36,176 nt of DNA from Opitutaceae bacterium. GTDB taxonomy: Bacteria; Verrucomicrobiota; Verrucomicrobiia; Opitutales; Opitutaceae. A program made the position numbers and the translations under genes. How positions within the stretch are numbered: the stretch's first letter is position 1; each line of letters opens with the position of its first letter. The DNA lies in contig JAHFTD010000016.1 in NCBI GenBank assembly GCA_023269565.1, positions 1 to 36,176 of the forward strand, in the 5' to 3' direction. This document shows positions 26,633 through 33,902 of the stretch, one piece after another. The notes under the pieces were generated by a model. It did not search any database. It was not told the origin of the DNA and saw only the letters and a list, made by a program, of their open reading frames with translations.

Positions 26633-27029
26633 GGTGGGGGTGGGGAAATTTCCACTGCGTGGCGGACTCCATGACGAGCTGGCGCTGGTGCAGAAGGCGG
26701 GCGAGCGCGGCGTTCACGGAGTCGAGCGACAGGCCGGTGCGCGTAGCGATCCAGCGGGAGTTGGGGCGGAAGGAGGCGAGGCGCGAGAGGCGCAGGATGG
26801 CGTCGGCGTGGTGCTGTTCGCTGGCGTCGGCGATGTCGGCGGTGCTGAGGTGGAGCTTGCGACCGAACTGCCGGACCAGCCGCGGCGAGAGCACGCGCCG
26901 GCCGCGGAGGAGCTGCGAGAGCGTCGCGTGATCGGTGCCGAGATCGCGGGCGAAAGCGCGGAGCGAGTAGCGTGCGTTGCGCAGGCGGCGCTGGCCGAGT
27001 TCGGCGGTGAGTGTCTGCCTCAAGTCCAC
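26625..27029 (-). CDS. Small HTH regulator resembling the TIGR02147 N-terminal domain
   Basis: A 134-residue protein from GTG 27029. The longer frame to 27089 adds an implausible arginine/tryptophan-rich start. ARYSLRAFARDLGTDHATLSQLLRGRRVLSP is a classical helix-turn-helix of the type found at the N-terminus of TIGR02147/DUF4423 proteins. The later SRWIATRTGLSLDSVNAALARLLHQRQLV looks like a second winged-helix. Full-length relatives are roughly twice as long, so this is a compact form. It overlaps the VOC gene and probably regulates it or partners with it. Confidence 0.7.
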   Translation of the reverse strand: MDLRQTLTAELGQRRLRNARYSLRAFARDLGTDHATLSQLLRGRRVLSPRLVRQFGRKLHLSTADIADASEQHHADAILRLSRLASFRPNSRWIATRTGLSLDSVNAALARLLHQRQLVMESATQWKFPHPHHA

Positions 27030-27121
27030 GGCGCAATCACACCAACGAGGCCGCCAGCGGTCAATCCGCCGCGCGCGCTTCGACCGCAAAAGCGGGGCAA
27101 ACCTCCCCGCGCGCCCGGTGG

Positions 27122-27562
27122 CTATTTCTCGATGAGCTTGTCGGACAATTCGTTCGCATCGCCGGGCTGGCGGGGAAATTCCCGGGCCAGCAGCTCGCCG
27201 GCGCGCTCAACGCCCTCGACGAGAGCCGCGGTGTAGTCGCCGGCCGCGAAACTTTTCTGCATCGCGGCGGCCAGCTCGCGCCAGAAGGCATCGTCGCATT
27301 TCGCGTGCACGGCCTCGTCGCCGATGAGGGCGAAGGTCTGCGAGGTTGGCGCGACGAGGATAAGCACGGCGTTCCGGTGCCTGGTTTTCTGCATGCCGAG
27401 CCGCAGAAATTCCCTCCGGGCGAAGGCCACGGCGTCGCCCGCATGCTGGTGATGCACGATCACGCGGATCTCGCCCGAGGTCCGGCGCTCTGCCACAAGA
27501 ATGGCCGCGTGGATGCGGTCATGGGCGAGCTTTTTTAGGAAATGGCGGGTTTGCATGGTCAC
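27122..27562 (-). CDS. TPM-domain protein, short form
   Basis: A 146-residue TPM/YgcG-like domain without signal peptide or membrane helix: AAILVAERRTSGEIRVIVHHQ (19-39), ARREFLRLGMQKTRHRNAVLILVAP (48-72) and AGDYTAALVEGVERAGELL near the end. The start is GTG 27562 overlapping the TGA of the upstream gene, or ATG 27556 two codons later. It is the last gene of a lemA-TPM-TPM trio. TPM domains occur in membrane-quality and photosystem-repair proteins; the biochemical role is uncertain. Confidence 0.82.
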   Translation of the reverse strand: MTMQTRHFLKKLAHDRIHAAILVAERRTSGEIRVIVHHQHAGDAVAFARREFLRLGMQKTRHRNAVLILVAPTSQTFALIGDEAVHAKCDDAFWRELAAAMQKSFAAGDYTAALVEGVERAGELLAREFPRQPGDANELSDKLIEK

Positions 27563-28323
27563 CAGCTCCCTCCCGCGCCGCCACCGCCAAAACTGCCACC
27601 GCCGCCGGAAAATCCGCCACTGCTGCCACCACCTCCGGACCAGCCGCCGCCGCCACCGGACCAGATAACCCCGCCCAAGCGACGGGTCCGGCCGCCGGCG
27701 AAGATCACGCCGCGCCGACGGGAGCGGATGATGGCCAGCACGAGATACACGACAATGGCCAGCACCCAGAACATGGGGATGCCGCCGCCTGATTGTCCTT
27801 CCGCCTGCGTCCGGCCGGTGCCGCGGTATTCGCCCTTGGTGGCGGCGATCATGGCGGCGACGGCGGCGCGCATACCGTCGTCGAAATCACCGGCGCGGAA
27901 GCGCGGCTTGAGTTCGTCCTCGATGATCCGGCGCGCAGTGGCGTCGGGCAGCACGCTCTCGAGGCCGTAGCCGACCTGGAGATAGAGTTGGTGCTCCTGC
28001 ATGAACGCGAAGAGCACGGCGCCGTTGTTCCGGCCCTTTTGGCCCACGCCCCAGACCTGCGCCACGCGCACGGTGTAGTCCTCAACCGAGGAACCCGACT
28101 CCATGCGGGGGAAAATGGCGACGACCAGCTGGTTCGAGGACTCGCGCTCGTATTGCTCGAGCCGGCGGTTGAGTTCGTCGGCCGCCGGGCGAGAGACCGC
28201 GCCGGCGTAGTCGTTGAAATAGTGCGCGGGCTTCGGCGGGATGCGCTCGGCGGCGGACAGCCAGACTCCGGCCGCCAACGCGGCGGCGACCAACAGAAGC
28301 CGGGGCAGGAATTTCACGGACAC
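27559..28323 (-). CDS. TPM-domain (YgcG-like) membrane protein with Gly-rich tail
   Basis: A 254-residue protein with a signal peptide (cleavage near residue 25), a periplasmic TPM domain (about 33-160), one transmembrane helix (about 182-198) and a C-terminal tail of nearly pure Gly/Ser with Trp and Phe (about 215-254). Domain evidence includes YFNDYAGAVSRPAADELNRRL, SNQLVVAIFPRMESGSSVEDY and NNGAVLFAFMQEHQLYLQVGYGLE. This layout is classic for YgcG/TPM proteins next to lemA. It starts three bases after the lemA stop. Confidence 0.92.
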   Translation of the reverse strand: MSVKFLPRLLLVAAALAAGVWLSAAERIPPKPAHYFNDYAGAVSRPAADELNRRLEQYERESSNQLVVAIFPRMESGSSVEDYTVRVAQVWGVGQKGRNNGAVLFAFMQEHQLYLQVGYGLESVLPDATARRIIEDELKPRFRAGDFDDGMRAAVAAMIAATKGEYRGTGRTQAEGQSGGGIPMFWVLAIVVYLVLAIIRSRRRGVIFAGGRTRRLGGVIWSGGGGGWSGGGGSSGGFSGGGGSFGGGGAGGSW

Positions 28324-28326
28324 CGC

Positions 28327-28950
28327 CTAGGGCTTGGGCGGGAGGGGCATCTGGGGGGGAGCGAACATCACCGGCGGCGGCCGGTCGGCGCCGGTGACGG
28401 CGACAAAGTAAGCCTTTTCCTTGAAGCCGAACATGCCGGCGAGGAAGACGGCGGGCACGCGATTGATGGCGGAGTTGTAGTCGCGGGCGAGTTCGTTGAA
28501 CCGGCCGCGCTCGACGCTGATGCGGTTCTCCGTGCCCTCGAGCTGCGCCTGCAGTTCTTGGAAATTGGCCGTGGCCTTCAGACTTGGGTAATTTTCCGCG
28601 ACGACGAGCAACCGCGACAGCGCGGACGAGAGCGCACCCTGTGCGCTCTCGAAGGCGGCGAGCTGGGCGGGGTCGGTCGGCGCGGCGTTGGGGCTAAGCG
28701 ACACGCGGCCGACGGACGCGCGGGCGTTGGTGATGTCGGTCAGCGTGGATTTTTCGAAGTTGGCGGCGCCGGCGACGGTGGCGACGAGGTTGGGGATGAG
28801 GTCGGCGCGGCGCTGGTAGACGTTCTGCACCTGCGCCCACTGCGCGTCGACCGCCTGCTGCTGGTTGACGAGGCCGTTGTAGGAGCTGACGCTTGCGAGC
28901 GCCACAATGATGACGAACAGCACGAAACTGCCGAGGATGACTTTGTTCAT
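28327..28950 (-). CDS. lemA: LemA-family membrane protein
   Basis: A 207-residue LemA protein with an N-terminal membrane anchor (about 5-22) and the strongly conserved segment YNGLVNQQQAVDAQWAQVQNVYQRRADLIPNLVATV. AENYPSLKATANFQELQAQLEGTENRI and RGRFNELARDYNSAINRVP follow. It forms a long helical bundle facing the periplasm. Start ATG 28950 is clear. It leads the trio with two TPM proteins and is preceded by a CATTGTCAC palindromic repeat. Molecular function is unestablished. Confidence 0.95.
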   Translation of the reverse strand: MNKVILGSFVLFVIIVALASVSSYNGLVNQQQAVDAQWAQVQNVYQRRADLIPNLVATVAGAANFEKSTLTDITNARASVGRVSLSPNAAPTDPAQLAAFESAQGALSSALSRLLVVAENYPSLKATANFQELQAQLEGTENRISVERGRFNELARDYNSAINRVPAVFLAGMFGFKEKAYFVAVTGADRPPPVMFAPPQMPLPPKP

Positions 28951-29042
28951 GGCAACGCCACTGATTACCCGAATCCGCACCGAACACAAGCGCGCGGCGG
29001 CTACACAACGGCCGCGCCTTTCCAACAGGAGGGCGATGGAGC

Positions 29043-29067
29043 CATTGTCACTTAATGGGTGACAATG
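29043..29067. repeat. CATTGTCAC palindromic repeat, single copy
   Basis: Arms CATTGTCAC and GTGACAATG flank a seven-base TTAATGG centre, between lemA and the OsmC gene. The same arms recur at 33176, 33219 and their duplicates at 34860 and 34903, so this is a dispersed family. It lies within 100 bases of the lemA start. Confidence 0.8.
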
Positions 29068-29087
29068 ACCCGGAGTCGGCCGCCGAT

Positions 29088-29555
29088 TCAAGACAGACGT
29101 GGCGCGCAGACGACTTCGCTGCGGATGGAGTTGGCGATGAAGCATTCGTCGTGCGCAGCGTGGTGCAGGGCGTCGAGCGCGGCGCGGTCGGGCAGCTTCG
29201 CGCCGCTGAAGACCACGAACGGGCGGAGCGTGACCTTCGTCATCGCGAGCCGGCCCGCGGAGTTTTTCTCCATGACGCCGCGGGCGTCGTCGGCGTAGGA
29301 GTCGACCGTGTAGCCGCGCTTGGCGGCGATGGAGAGGAACCAGAGCATGTGGCAACTGGACAGCGTGGCAACGAAGGCCTCCTCGGGGTCGACGGCCGCG
29401 GCGTCGGACATCGGCAGCGGCACGATGTGCGGCGAGGACGACGCGGGCACCACGGTGCCGCCGTCGAACCGCCAAGTGTGGGCGCGGCTGTAACGGTTGT
29501 CGGTGAACTTCTGCTCGCCGCGGCTCCAGCGGATTTCAGAGGTGTAGGTGGACAT
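29088..29555 (-). CDS. OsmC-family peroxide-detoxifying protein
   Basis: A 155-residue protein with the two reactive cysteines of OsmC/Ohr peroxidases: Cys68 in TLSSCHMLWFL and Cys138 in DECFIANS. DPEEAFVATLSSCH is the helix start typical of the family, and an arginine early in the chain (RYSRAHTWRF region) could complete the site. ATG 29555 is chosen; the frame upstream is shadow. It is probably a thiol-dependent reductase of organic hydroperoxides, in the cytoplasm. OsmC versus other OsmC-like subgroups cannot be decided here. Confidence 0.88.
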   Translation of the reverse strand: MSTYTSEIRWSRGEQKFTDNRYSRAHTWRFDGGTVVPASSSPHIVPLPMSDAAAVDPEEAFVATLSSCHMLWFLSIAAKRGYTVDSYADDARGVMEKNSAGRLAMTKVTLRPFVVFSGAKLPDRAALDALHHAAHDECFIANSIRSEVVCAPRLS

Positions 29556-29682
29556 GGCGGTATTGAGCCAGATCTCCGGACGGGGGCAAGGCGCCGTCGA
29601 CGAAAGGCGGATTTGACGGGAGCAAACTCCGCGCACCCGGGATGGACAGCGGTCAGTAAGCGGCAGGGCGAGGCCTTGCGGC

Positions 29683-30789
29683 TTAGCGCACCCAGGTCTG
29701 GGCGAAGGCGGCCTGGACGACGCCGGGATGCGGGAAGCTGTCGAAGAAATCCCGGTCCACTTTGTCGTCGCCGGCGAACTTCTGGCGCCAGGCGTCGAAG
29801 TTGACGGCCTTCTCCACCTCGGCGCGGACCTTATCGTAGTCGGCAGGATTGTTGCCCATGCGGTGAACGATTGCGCTGACCTGCGTGGTCACGTCCTGCA
29901 GGAAATCGCGGAGCAGTGCGATGTGCGCCCGCCCGGCGTCGCCGCGCAGCACGTCGCCATGTCCGGGGATGAACGCGGCGGCATCGAGCTGGAGCAGTTT
30001 TTCGAGGGTGACGACCTGGTCGAAAGGATAGCCGCTGCCGATGTAAGGCACGGGTGAGTCGAAGAGATCACCGGTGGCGAGGATGTGCTCCGTTGGGACG
30101 AAGACCACGGCGTCGCCAGCGGTATTGCCGCGGCCGAGGTGGAGCACTCGCACCTCGCGGTGGCCGAGGTCGGCTACGAATTCGTGTTCGAAGGTGACGT
30201 TGGGCACACGGCCGGGACTGGACTTGAACTCCTCAACCACGGGGCCGCGGTTGGCCATGATCTGTTTGATTTGCTCGCGCAGTCCGTCGGTGAGCGGCGT
30301 GCCGTTGGAGAGCTTGCCGGCTTCGAGGATCTGCTGGTAACGCGTGCCGAGCTTGGGGTAGCGCTCAAACCAGCCGGGATTGTAGCCGCGGATCTGGTTG
30401 CGGGTCTCGGTGTGCGCGATGAGGTCGAGGCCGGGGAAGGCGGCGGCGTATTCGCCGTTGCCGAGCTGGTGGTCGTAGTGCCAGTGCGTGTTGACGAGAT
30501 AGCGCACGGGCTTCGTGGTCCACTGTCGAATCTGCGCGATGTCCTCGCGCGCGCTGGAAGGCAAATAGCAGGAATCCACCACGAGCACCGACTCGTCGCC
30601 GATGACGACGGTGGTGTTGCCCTGCGGGAAGCCGTCGGGGGCGTCGGGATGGCGGATGACGTAGATGCCCTCGGCGAGTTGACTTACGGAGCGCGCGGTG
30701 GTTTTCGAGGAATCGGCGTAGAGCAGCGCGGCGGCGGTGAACGCCAGCACGGCGGCGAATGTGAGGCGGAGAAAGGGCGGGTTGTTCAT
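29683..30789 (-). CDS. Secreted metallo-beta-lactamase-fold hydrolase
   Basis: A 368-residue MBL-fold protein with an N-terminal signal peptide (residues 1 to about 25, ending LLYADS). The zinc motif is THWHYDH (101-107: His102, His104, Asp106, His107). Later ligands are expected around the LGRGNTAGDAV histidine region, in ATGDLFDSP, and in FIPGHGD. An inserted helical region (about 135-190) lengthens it beyond simple lactamases. It probably acts in the periplasm on an unknown ester or amide. True beta-lactamase activity is not indicated. Confidence 0.87.
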   Translation of the reverse strand: MNNPPFLRLTFAAVLAFTAAALLYADSSKTTARSVSQLAEGIYVIRHPDAPDGFPQGNTTVVIGDESVLVVDSCYLPSSAREDIAQIRQWTTKPVRYLVNTHWHYDHQLGNGEYAAAFPGLDLIAHTETRNQIRGYNPGWFERYPKLGTRYQQILEAGKLSNGTPLTDGLREQIKQIMANRGPVVEEFKSSPGRVPNVTFEHEFVADLGHREVRVLHLGRGNTAGDAVVFVPTEHILATGDLFDSPVPYIGSGYPFDQVVTLEKLLQLDAAAFIPGHGDVLRGDAGRAHIALLRDFLQDVTTQVSAIVHRMGNNPADYDKVRAEVEKAVNFDAWRQKFAGDDKVDRDFFDSFPHPGVVQAAFAQTWVR

Positions 30790-30898
30790 GCGGAGTGACG
30801 GTTGCAGCGTCCGAGCGCATGAGGTTCTCCGGCTGGTTCAAGCCCCCTGAGACGAAGGGCGTGCAGCCAGAGGCAGGGCCGCACGGAAACGGGACAGT

Positions 30899-30920
30899 GC
30901 GCCGCTGAATCCGGCGGCGC
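30899..30920. terminator. Possible hairpin downstream of GNAT gene
   Basis: GCGCCGC and GCGGCGC form a seven-base stem around an eight-base loop, directly after the GNAT stop codon. No T-run follows on the minus strand, so it would be a weak or factor-dependent terminator, or merely an RNA-stabilising hairpin. Confidence 0.35.
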
Positions 30921-30923
30921 GGC

Positions 30924-31433
30924 TCAGAAATCGATGGCGAAGAGATTCAACTCGGGTGCTGCGGGGGTGAGCTGGAACATTTTTTCGAAGTGCAGACCGA
31001 GCTTTTCGAGCAGGCGGATCGAGACGGCGTTGTCGGGCGAGGCGATGGCGGCGATGCGTTTCAGACCGAGGGCCTGCCGGGCGTAGTTCAAGGTCGCGGC
31101 GGCGCACTCGGCGGCGTAGCCTTGGCCGTGGAAGCGCTGAAGCAGGGCGAAGCCGATCTCGATGTCGGGATGGGTATCGCGCTTGAGGAGGCCGCAGATG
31201 CCCAGTGAGACGCCGTCGGCCCGGCGCCGCACCAGCCACAGGCCGAAGCCGTGCAAAGCGTAGCTGGCGAGGCAGGCCTTCCGGATGTAGCCCTCGGCGT
31301 CGGCGAGCGTGCGGACGCCCCGGTCGCCGATGAACTGCAGCCACAGCGGCTCGTTCACCAGCTCAAAGACCAGCGCGGCGTCGGCCAGCGTGAGCTCGCG
31401 CAGGATGAGACGGGTGGTTTCCAGCACCGGCAT
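30924..31433 (-). CDS. GNAT-family N-acetyltransferase (RimJ/RimL type)
   Basis: A 169-residue acetyltransferase starting at ATG 31433: LETTRLILRELTLADA (4-19), IGFALLQRFHGQGYAAECAAATLNYA (93-118, with the acetyl-CoA loop QRFHGQGYA), and IAAIASPDNAVSIRLLEKLGLHFE. This arrangement is typical of the RimJ/RimL-like subgroup that acetylates amines of proteins or small molecules. The acceptor is unknown. The frame continues far upstream as shadow of the neighbouring membrane-protein gene. Confidence 0.9.
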   Translation of the reverse strand: MPVLETTRLILRELTLADAALVFELVNEPLWLQFIGDRGVRTLADAEGYIRKACLASYALHGFGLWLVRRRADGVSLGICGLLKRDTHPDIEIGFALLQRFHGQGYAAECAAATLNYARQALGLKRIAAIASPDNAVSIRLLEKLGLHFEKMFQLTPAAPELNLFAIDF

Positions 31434-31492
31434 CGCGCCAGTGGAGCAGGCGGCGCTGGCGAGGCAAGCCCGCGGCGGACACTGCCGGCGCC

Positions 31493-32053
31493 TCAGGCCT
31501 GCGTCGCGCTGGCGCCACCCGTCCGGCGCGCGGCATTGCGGAACAGCAGCGCGGACACGACGAACAGGAAAACAAAGAATCCGTTCAGGAATAAAATCTT
31601 CACCACGCCGGCATCGAACCCGGGGCGCCAGATGACCAGCGCGAGGATCGGGACGAGGAATTGGGCGGTGGCCGTCGCGAAGAGCGCGCGGGCCATCCCG
31701 TGCGGATCGAGGTTGGCGAGGACTGCGCCGATGACGCCGACGGCGAGCACGCCGCCATACAGCAGGTTGGCGGGGTTGTCCTCGCTGCCGATGAAGCCGA
31801 CCGCGAGGTTGATCCAGACGAGGAGCAGACCCGTGGCGACGGCGAGGCCGGCGGCGGCACGGTAGGCGAGGCTGCTGGCGTTGCTCGTGGCGAGGCGATA
31901 CGCGAAGCCCGCTCCGGCGAGGAGCACGTAGGCCACGAGGAAGTCGGACCCGGTCCAGGCAACTTCGGCCGTGAACTGCATCGCGACCAGGGGCGCGAGC
32001 AGGGGGAGCGCGGGCACGAGGAACCAGGGAAGGAGGCTGCGGATTTTCGTCAT
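31493..32053 (-). CDS. Polytopic membrane protein of unknown function
   Basis: A 186-residue, very hydrophobic protein with about six predicted helices (roughly 8-26, 38-53, 64-86, 96-113, 121-141 and 150-169). The ends and loops are short and polar. I recognise no family motif or catalytic residue. ATG 32053 is the first start. The GNAT gene follows 59 bases later on the same strand and may be co-transcribed. The long opposite-strand frame here is an antisense shadow. Confidence 0.65.
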   Translation of the reverse strand: MTKIRSLLPWFLVPALPLLAPLVAMQFTAEVAWTGSDFLVAYVLLAGAGFAYRLATSNASSLAYRAAAGLAVATGLLLVWINLAVGFIGSEDNPANLLYGGVLAVGVIGAVLANLDPHGMARALFATATAQFLVPILALVIWRPGFDAGVVKILFLNGFFVFLFVVSALLFRNAARRTGGASATQA

Positions 32054-32299
32054 GGTTCAGCGTGCCCAGGGCATGCGAAGGGTTGATGAAGGCACCGTGA
32101 AAACGCGACAAATTATTCCGCGGAGCGGCGGGAGTGCCGGCGGGCATCCATCTCTCCCGCAACCTGACTCCATCTGGCTGCGCGCTCAGCAATACGCCAA
32201 CCTTTACGAGCGGCAGCCGCGGGATGAGAAGCTGGATGCGGCTGATTAAACCTCTGATTGACTCGCCACTGCAGACAACAGCTGCAATAGGTTCGCGTA

Positions 32300-33088
32300 A
32301 TGAGCACGAAGAAGAGGCTGTTCTGGATCCTCTGGTTGGGCGGTATGGCAGGTGTCGTATCGTTCCTGCTGCTCGACCTCCAGGCCTTGATCGCCGCGAT
32401 CCCGCGGCCGGCGGATGCACCGCCGGTCGAACTGCCTTCGCCGGCGCTGCTCAAGGTGCTCAGCCTCATCCAGCCGACGGTCCTGGTGTCGCTCGCCGTA
32501 TTCGTTGGTGTCTGGCTGGCCGGGCGGGTGGGACTCCACGCCCCGGCGGCCGAGGCCTGGGCACGGCGCGAGAATTTCTTCGCCGCGTTGAAACCGCAGA
32601 TCCTGCCCGGCGTTCTGGCCGGTCTTGCTTCCGGCGTCGCGATCGTCGCCTGCTGGGTCGTGGCGAAGCCGTTCCTGACGGCCGGATTCATCGCCCGCGC
32701 GCAGGATTTCAACCGGTTCCTGCCGCACATCATGCGGTTTCTCTACGGCGGCTTTACCGAGGAGATTTTGCTGCGCTGGGGCGTGATGACCTTCCTGGTC
32801 TGGGTGCCGTGGCGGCTGGGGCAGAAGGGGGAGGGCCGGCCCAAGGCGCTTTACGTCGTCGCGGCGATCGTCGGTTCGGCCCTGTTGTTCGGCGCGGGCC
32901 ACCTGCCGATCGCGGCGATGCTGGCCGGCGGCCTGACGCTGCCGCTCACGCTCTACGTCATCACGGGCAACTCGATCTTCGGGATTGTCGCCGGCTTCCT
33001 CTACTGGCGGCGCGGCCTCGAGGCGGCGATCATCGCCCACATGTCCGTGCACGTGGTGCTGATCGCGGCGATCCAGCTCGCGGTTTGA
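32300..33088 (+). CDS. CPBP-family intramembrane protease (CaaX-protease-like)
   Basis: A 262-residue membrane protein of the CPBP/Abi family. The three signature blocks are complete: EEILLR (154-159), FGAGH with His201, and HMSVH (247-251). About eight hydrophobic segments surround them. Members are thought to be glutamate-type membrane proteases; some prenyl-process CaaX proteins, others give bacteriocin self-immunity. Substrate unknown. It has 246 bases of upstream sequence without another gene, where I see no clear promoter boxes. Its last 76 codons are copied in the tandem duplication at 34544-34772. Confidence 0.9.
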   Translation: MSTKKRLFWILWLGGMAGVVSFLLLDLQALIAAIPRPADAPPVELPSPALLKVLSLIQPTVLVSLAVFVGVWLAGRVGLHAPAAEAWARRENFFAALKPQILPGVLAGLASGVAIVACWVVAKPFLTAGFIARAQDFNRFLPHIMRFLYGGFTEEILLRWGVMTFLVWVPWRLGQKGEGRPKALYVVAAIVGSALLFGAGHLPIAAMLAGGLTLPLTLYVITGNSIFGIVAGFLYWRRGLEAAIIAHMSVHVVLIAAIQLAV

Positions 33089-33144
33089 GCCGGCGGGAAT
33101 TATCCGCGACTGAAAGACCGTTGCTGACCCCATTCGGTCTTGTT

Positions 33145-33170
33145 CGCCTCCACTCCGCGGAGTGGAGGCG
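33145..33170. repeat. 26-base perfect palindrome
   Basis: The half-site CGCCTCCACTCCG is followed at once by its exact reverse complement, with no loop. It lies 57 bases after the CPBP stop. The zero spacer makes it a poor hairpin terminator, but a possible dimer-binding or cruciform site. It is copied at 34829-34854. Confidence 0.75.
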
Positions 33171-33175
33171 CAGGG

Positions 33176-33241
33176 CATTGTCACCTATTAAGTGACAATG
33201 CGGTTTTCTCCTCCAGAGATTGTCACTTAATAGGTGACAAT
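33176..33241. repeat. Inverted doublet of CATTGTCAC palindromes
   Basis: Copy one (33176-33200) has arms CATTGTCAC/GTGACAATG around CTATTAA. Copy two (33219-33241) is its reverse complement, lacking only the first outer base. The 18-base spacer is cggttttctcctccagag. Two mirrored units resemble a BIME/REP doublet. The pair lies between the convergent CPBP and GNAT genes. The GNAT stop codon falls inside copy two. Confidence 0.85.
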
Positions 33242-33762
33242 GGATTAGATGGGGGAGACCGAAGGCGGTTTGAGGTTGGTCGGCCGGGGGGATCGGTCTC
33301 AGCCGGCAAGGATTTTTTCTCGTAACAGCGGCTGAGGGGGTCGACGAAGTAGGGCGGAAAGGGCGGGATGCGGCAAAAGCCCTCGCGCTCATACAGCCGG
33401 ATGGCGGCGTGCTGGTGGATGCCGGTCTCGAGCCGGAGCAGCGTGATGCCGTTCGCCCGGGCGTGGGCGGCGAGGTGGTCGATGATGAGTTTTCCAAAAC
33501 CGGCGCCGCGGAACTGCGGGCGGACGAACATGCGCTTCAGCTCGCCATACTCGCGGCCGAACAGCTTGATGGCGCCGCAGCCGGCGGGCTGGCCGTCGGC
33601 GCGCAGGACGAAGAACGGGACATTCTCCTGGAGCAGTCGCTCAACGCTGAAGCCATGGCGGCTCTCCGGCGGATAGAACGACTCCAGGTGCGCCTGCAGT
33701 GCGTTGATCAGGAGCAGGGCATCGGGCGTGTCGGGACGTTCGGCGGTGATGACAATATTCAT
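33223..33762 (-). CDS. GNAT-family N-acetyltransferase, copy 1
   Basis: A 179-residue acetyltransferase from ATG 33762. The core is AGCGAIKLFGREYGELKRMFVRPQFRGAGFGKLIIDHL (about 60-97), with the acetyl-CoA loop RPQFRGAGFGK, followed by LRLETGIHQHAAIRLYEREGFCRIPPFPPYF. This is the pattern of the small MarR-linked/YafP-like GNATs. The last ~20 residues (Pro/Ser/Arg-rich) are atypical and are encoded by the repeat region, whose palindrome supplies the stop. An upstream extension to 33882 is shadow of the opposite-strand small ORF. Confidence 0.9.
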   Translation of the reverse strand: MNIVITAERPDTPDALLLINALQAHLESFYPPESRHGFSVERLLQENVPFFVLRADGQPAGCGAIKLFGREYGELKRMFVRPQFRGAGFGKLIIDHLAAHARANGITLLRLETGIHQHAAIRLYEREGFCRIPPFPPYFVDPLSRCYEKKSLPAETDPPGRPTSNRLRSPPSNPLSPIK

Positions 33763-33768
33763 GAGAGC

Positions 33769-33876
33769 ATGTGGAGCAGATTTCGGGCCTGCCCGGCGCC
33801 ACTCCTTATATCGGTCCTCATCGGGTTTTACGGGTCCGTGGTCGCCGGCCTCTGGGTGGCCTACGAGATGAGATGA
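33769..33876 (+). CDS. Possible 35-residue single-helix membrane peptide, copy 1
   Basis: ATG 33769 opens a 35-codon frame ending TGA at 33876. It has a basic start (MWSRFRACPAP), one strong hydrophobic helix (LLISVLIGFYGSVVAGLWVA) and a charged end (YEMR). It lies head-to-head with the GNAT start, six bases apart. The composition is that of a genuine small membrane protein rather than random GC-rich sequence. No clear ribosome-binding site is visible, only GAGAG nearby. The copy at 35453-35560 is identical. The call is tentative. Confidence 0.4.
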   Translation: MWSRFRACPAPLLISVLIGFYGSVVAGLWVAYEMR

Positions 33877-33902
33877 GAGCACTGATTGAACGACCCGAAT
33901 CC

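Noticed and set aside
27793-29055. 420-codon plus-strand frame opposite the TPM and lemA genes
   Set aside because: Antisense shadow; it also reads through a palindromic repeat.
29683-30789. Antibiotic-resistance beta-lactamase
   Set aside because: The MBL fold and zinc site are present, but the insertion and overall sequence fit the broad secreted MBL hydrolases; no feature indicates lactamase activity.
31434-32420. Upstream extension of the GNAT gene at 30924
   Set aside because: It overlaps the membrane-protein gene in another frame and is Arg/Pro-rich; GNAT similarity begins at ATG 31433.
32134-33195. 353-codon plus-strand frame overlapping the CPBP gene
   Set aside because: Arg/Gly-rich shadow; the CPBP frame has all three family motifs.
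33145-33241. CRISPR-like repeat cluster
   Set aside because: Only two mirrored copies of a palindrome with an 18-base spacer and no cas genes; it fits a REP-type doublet.
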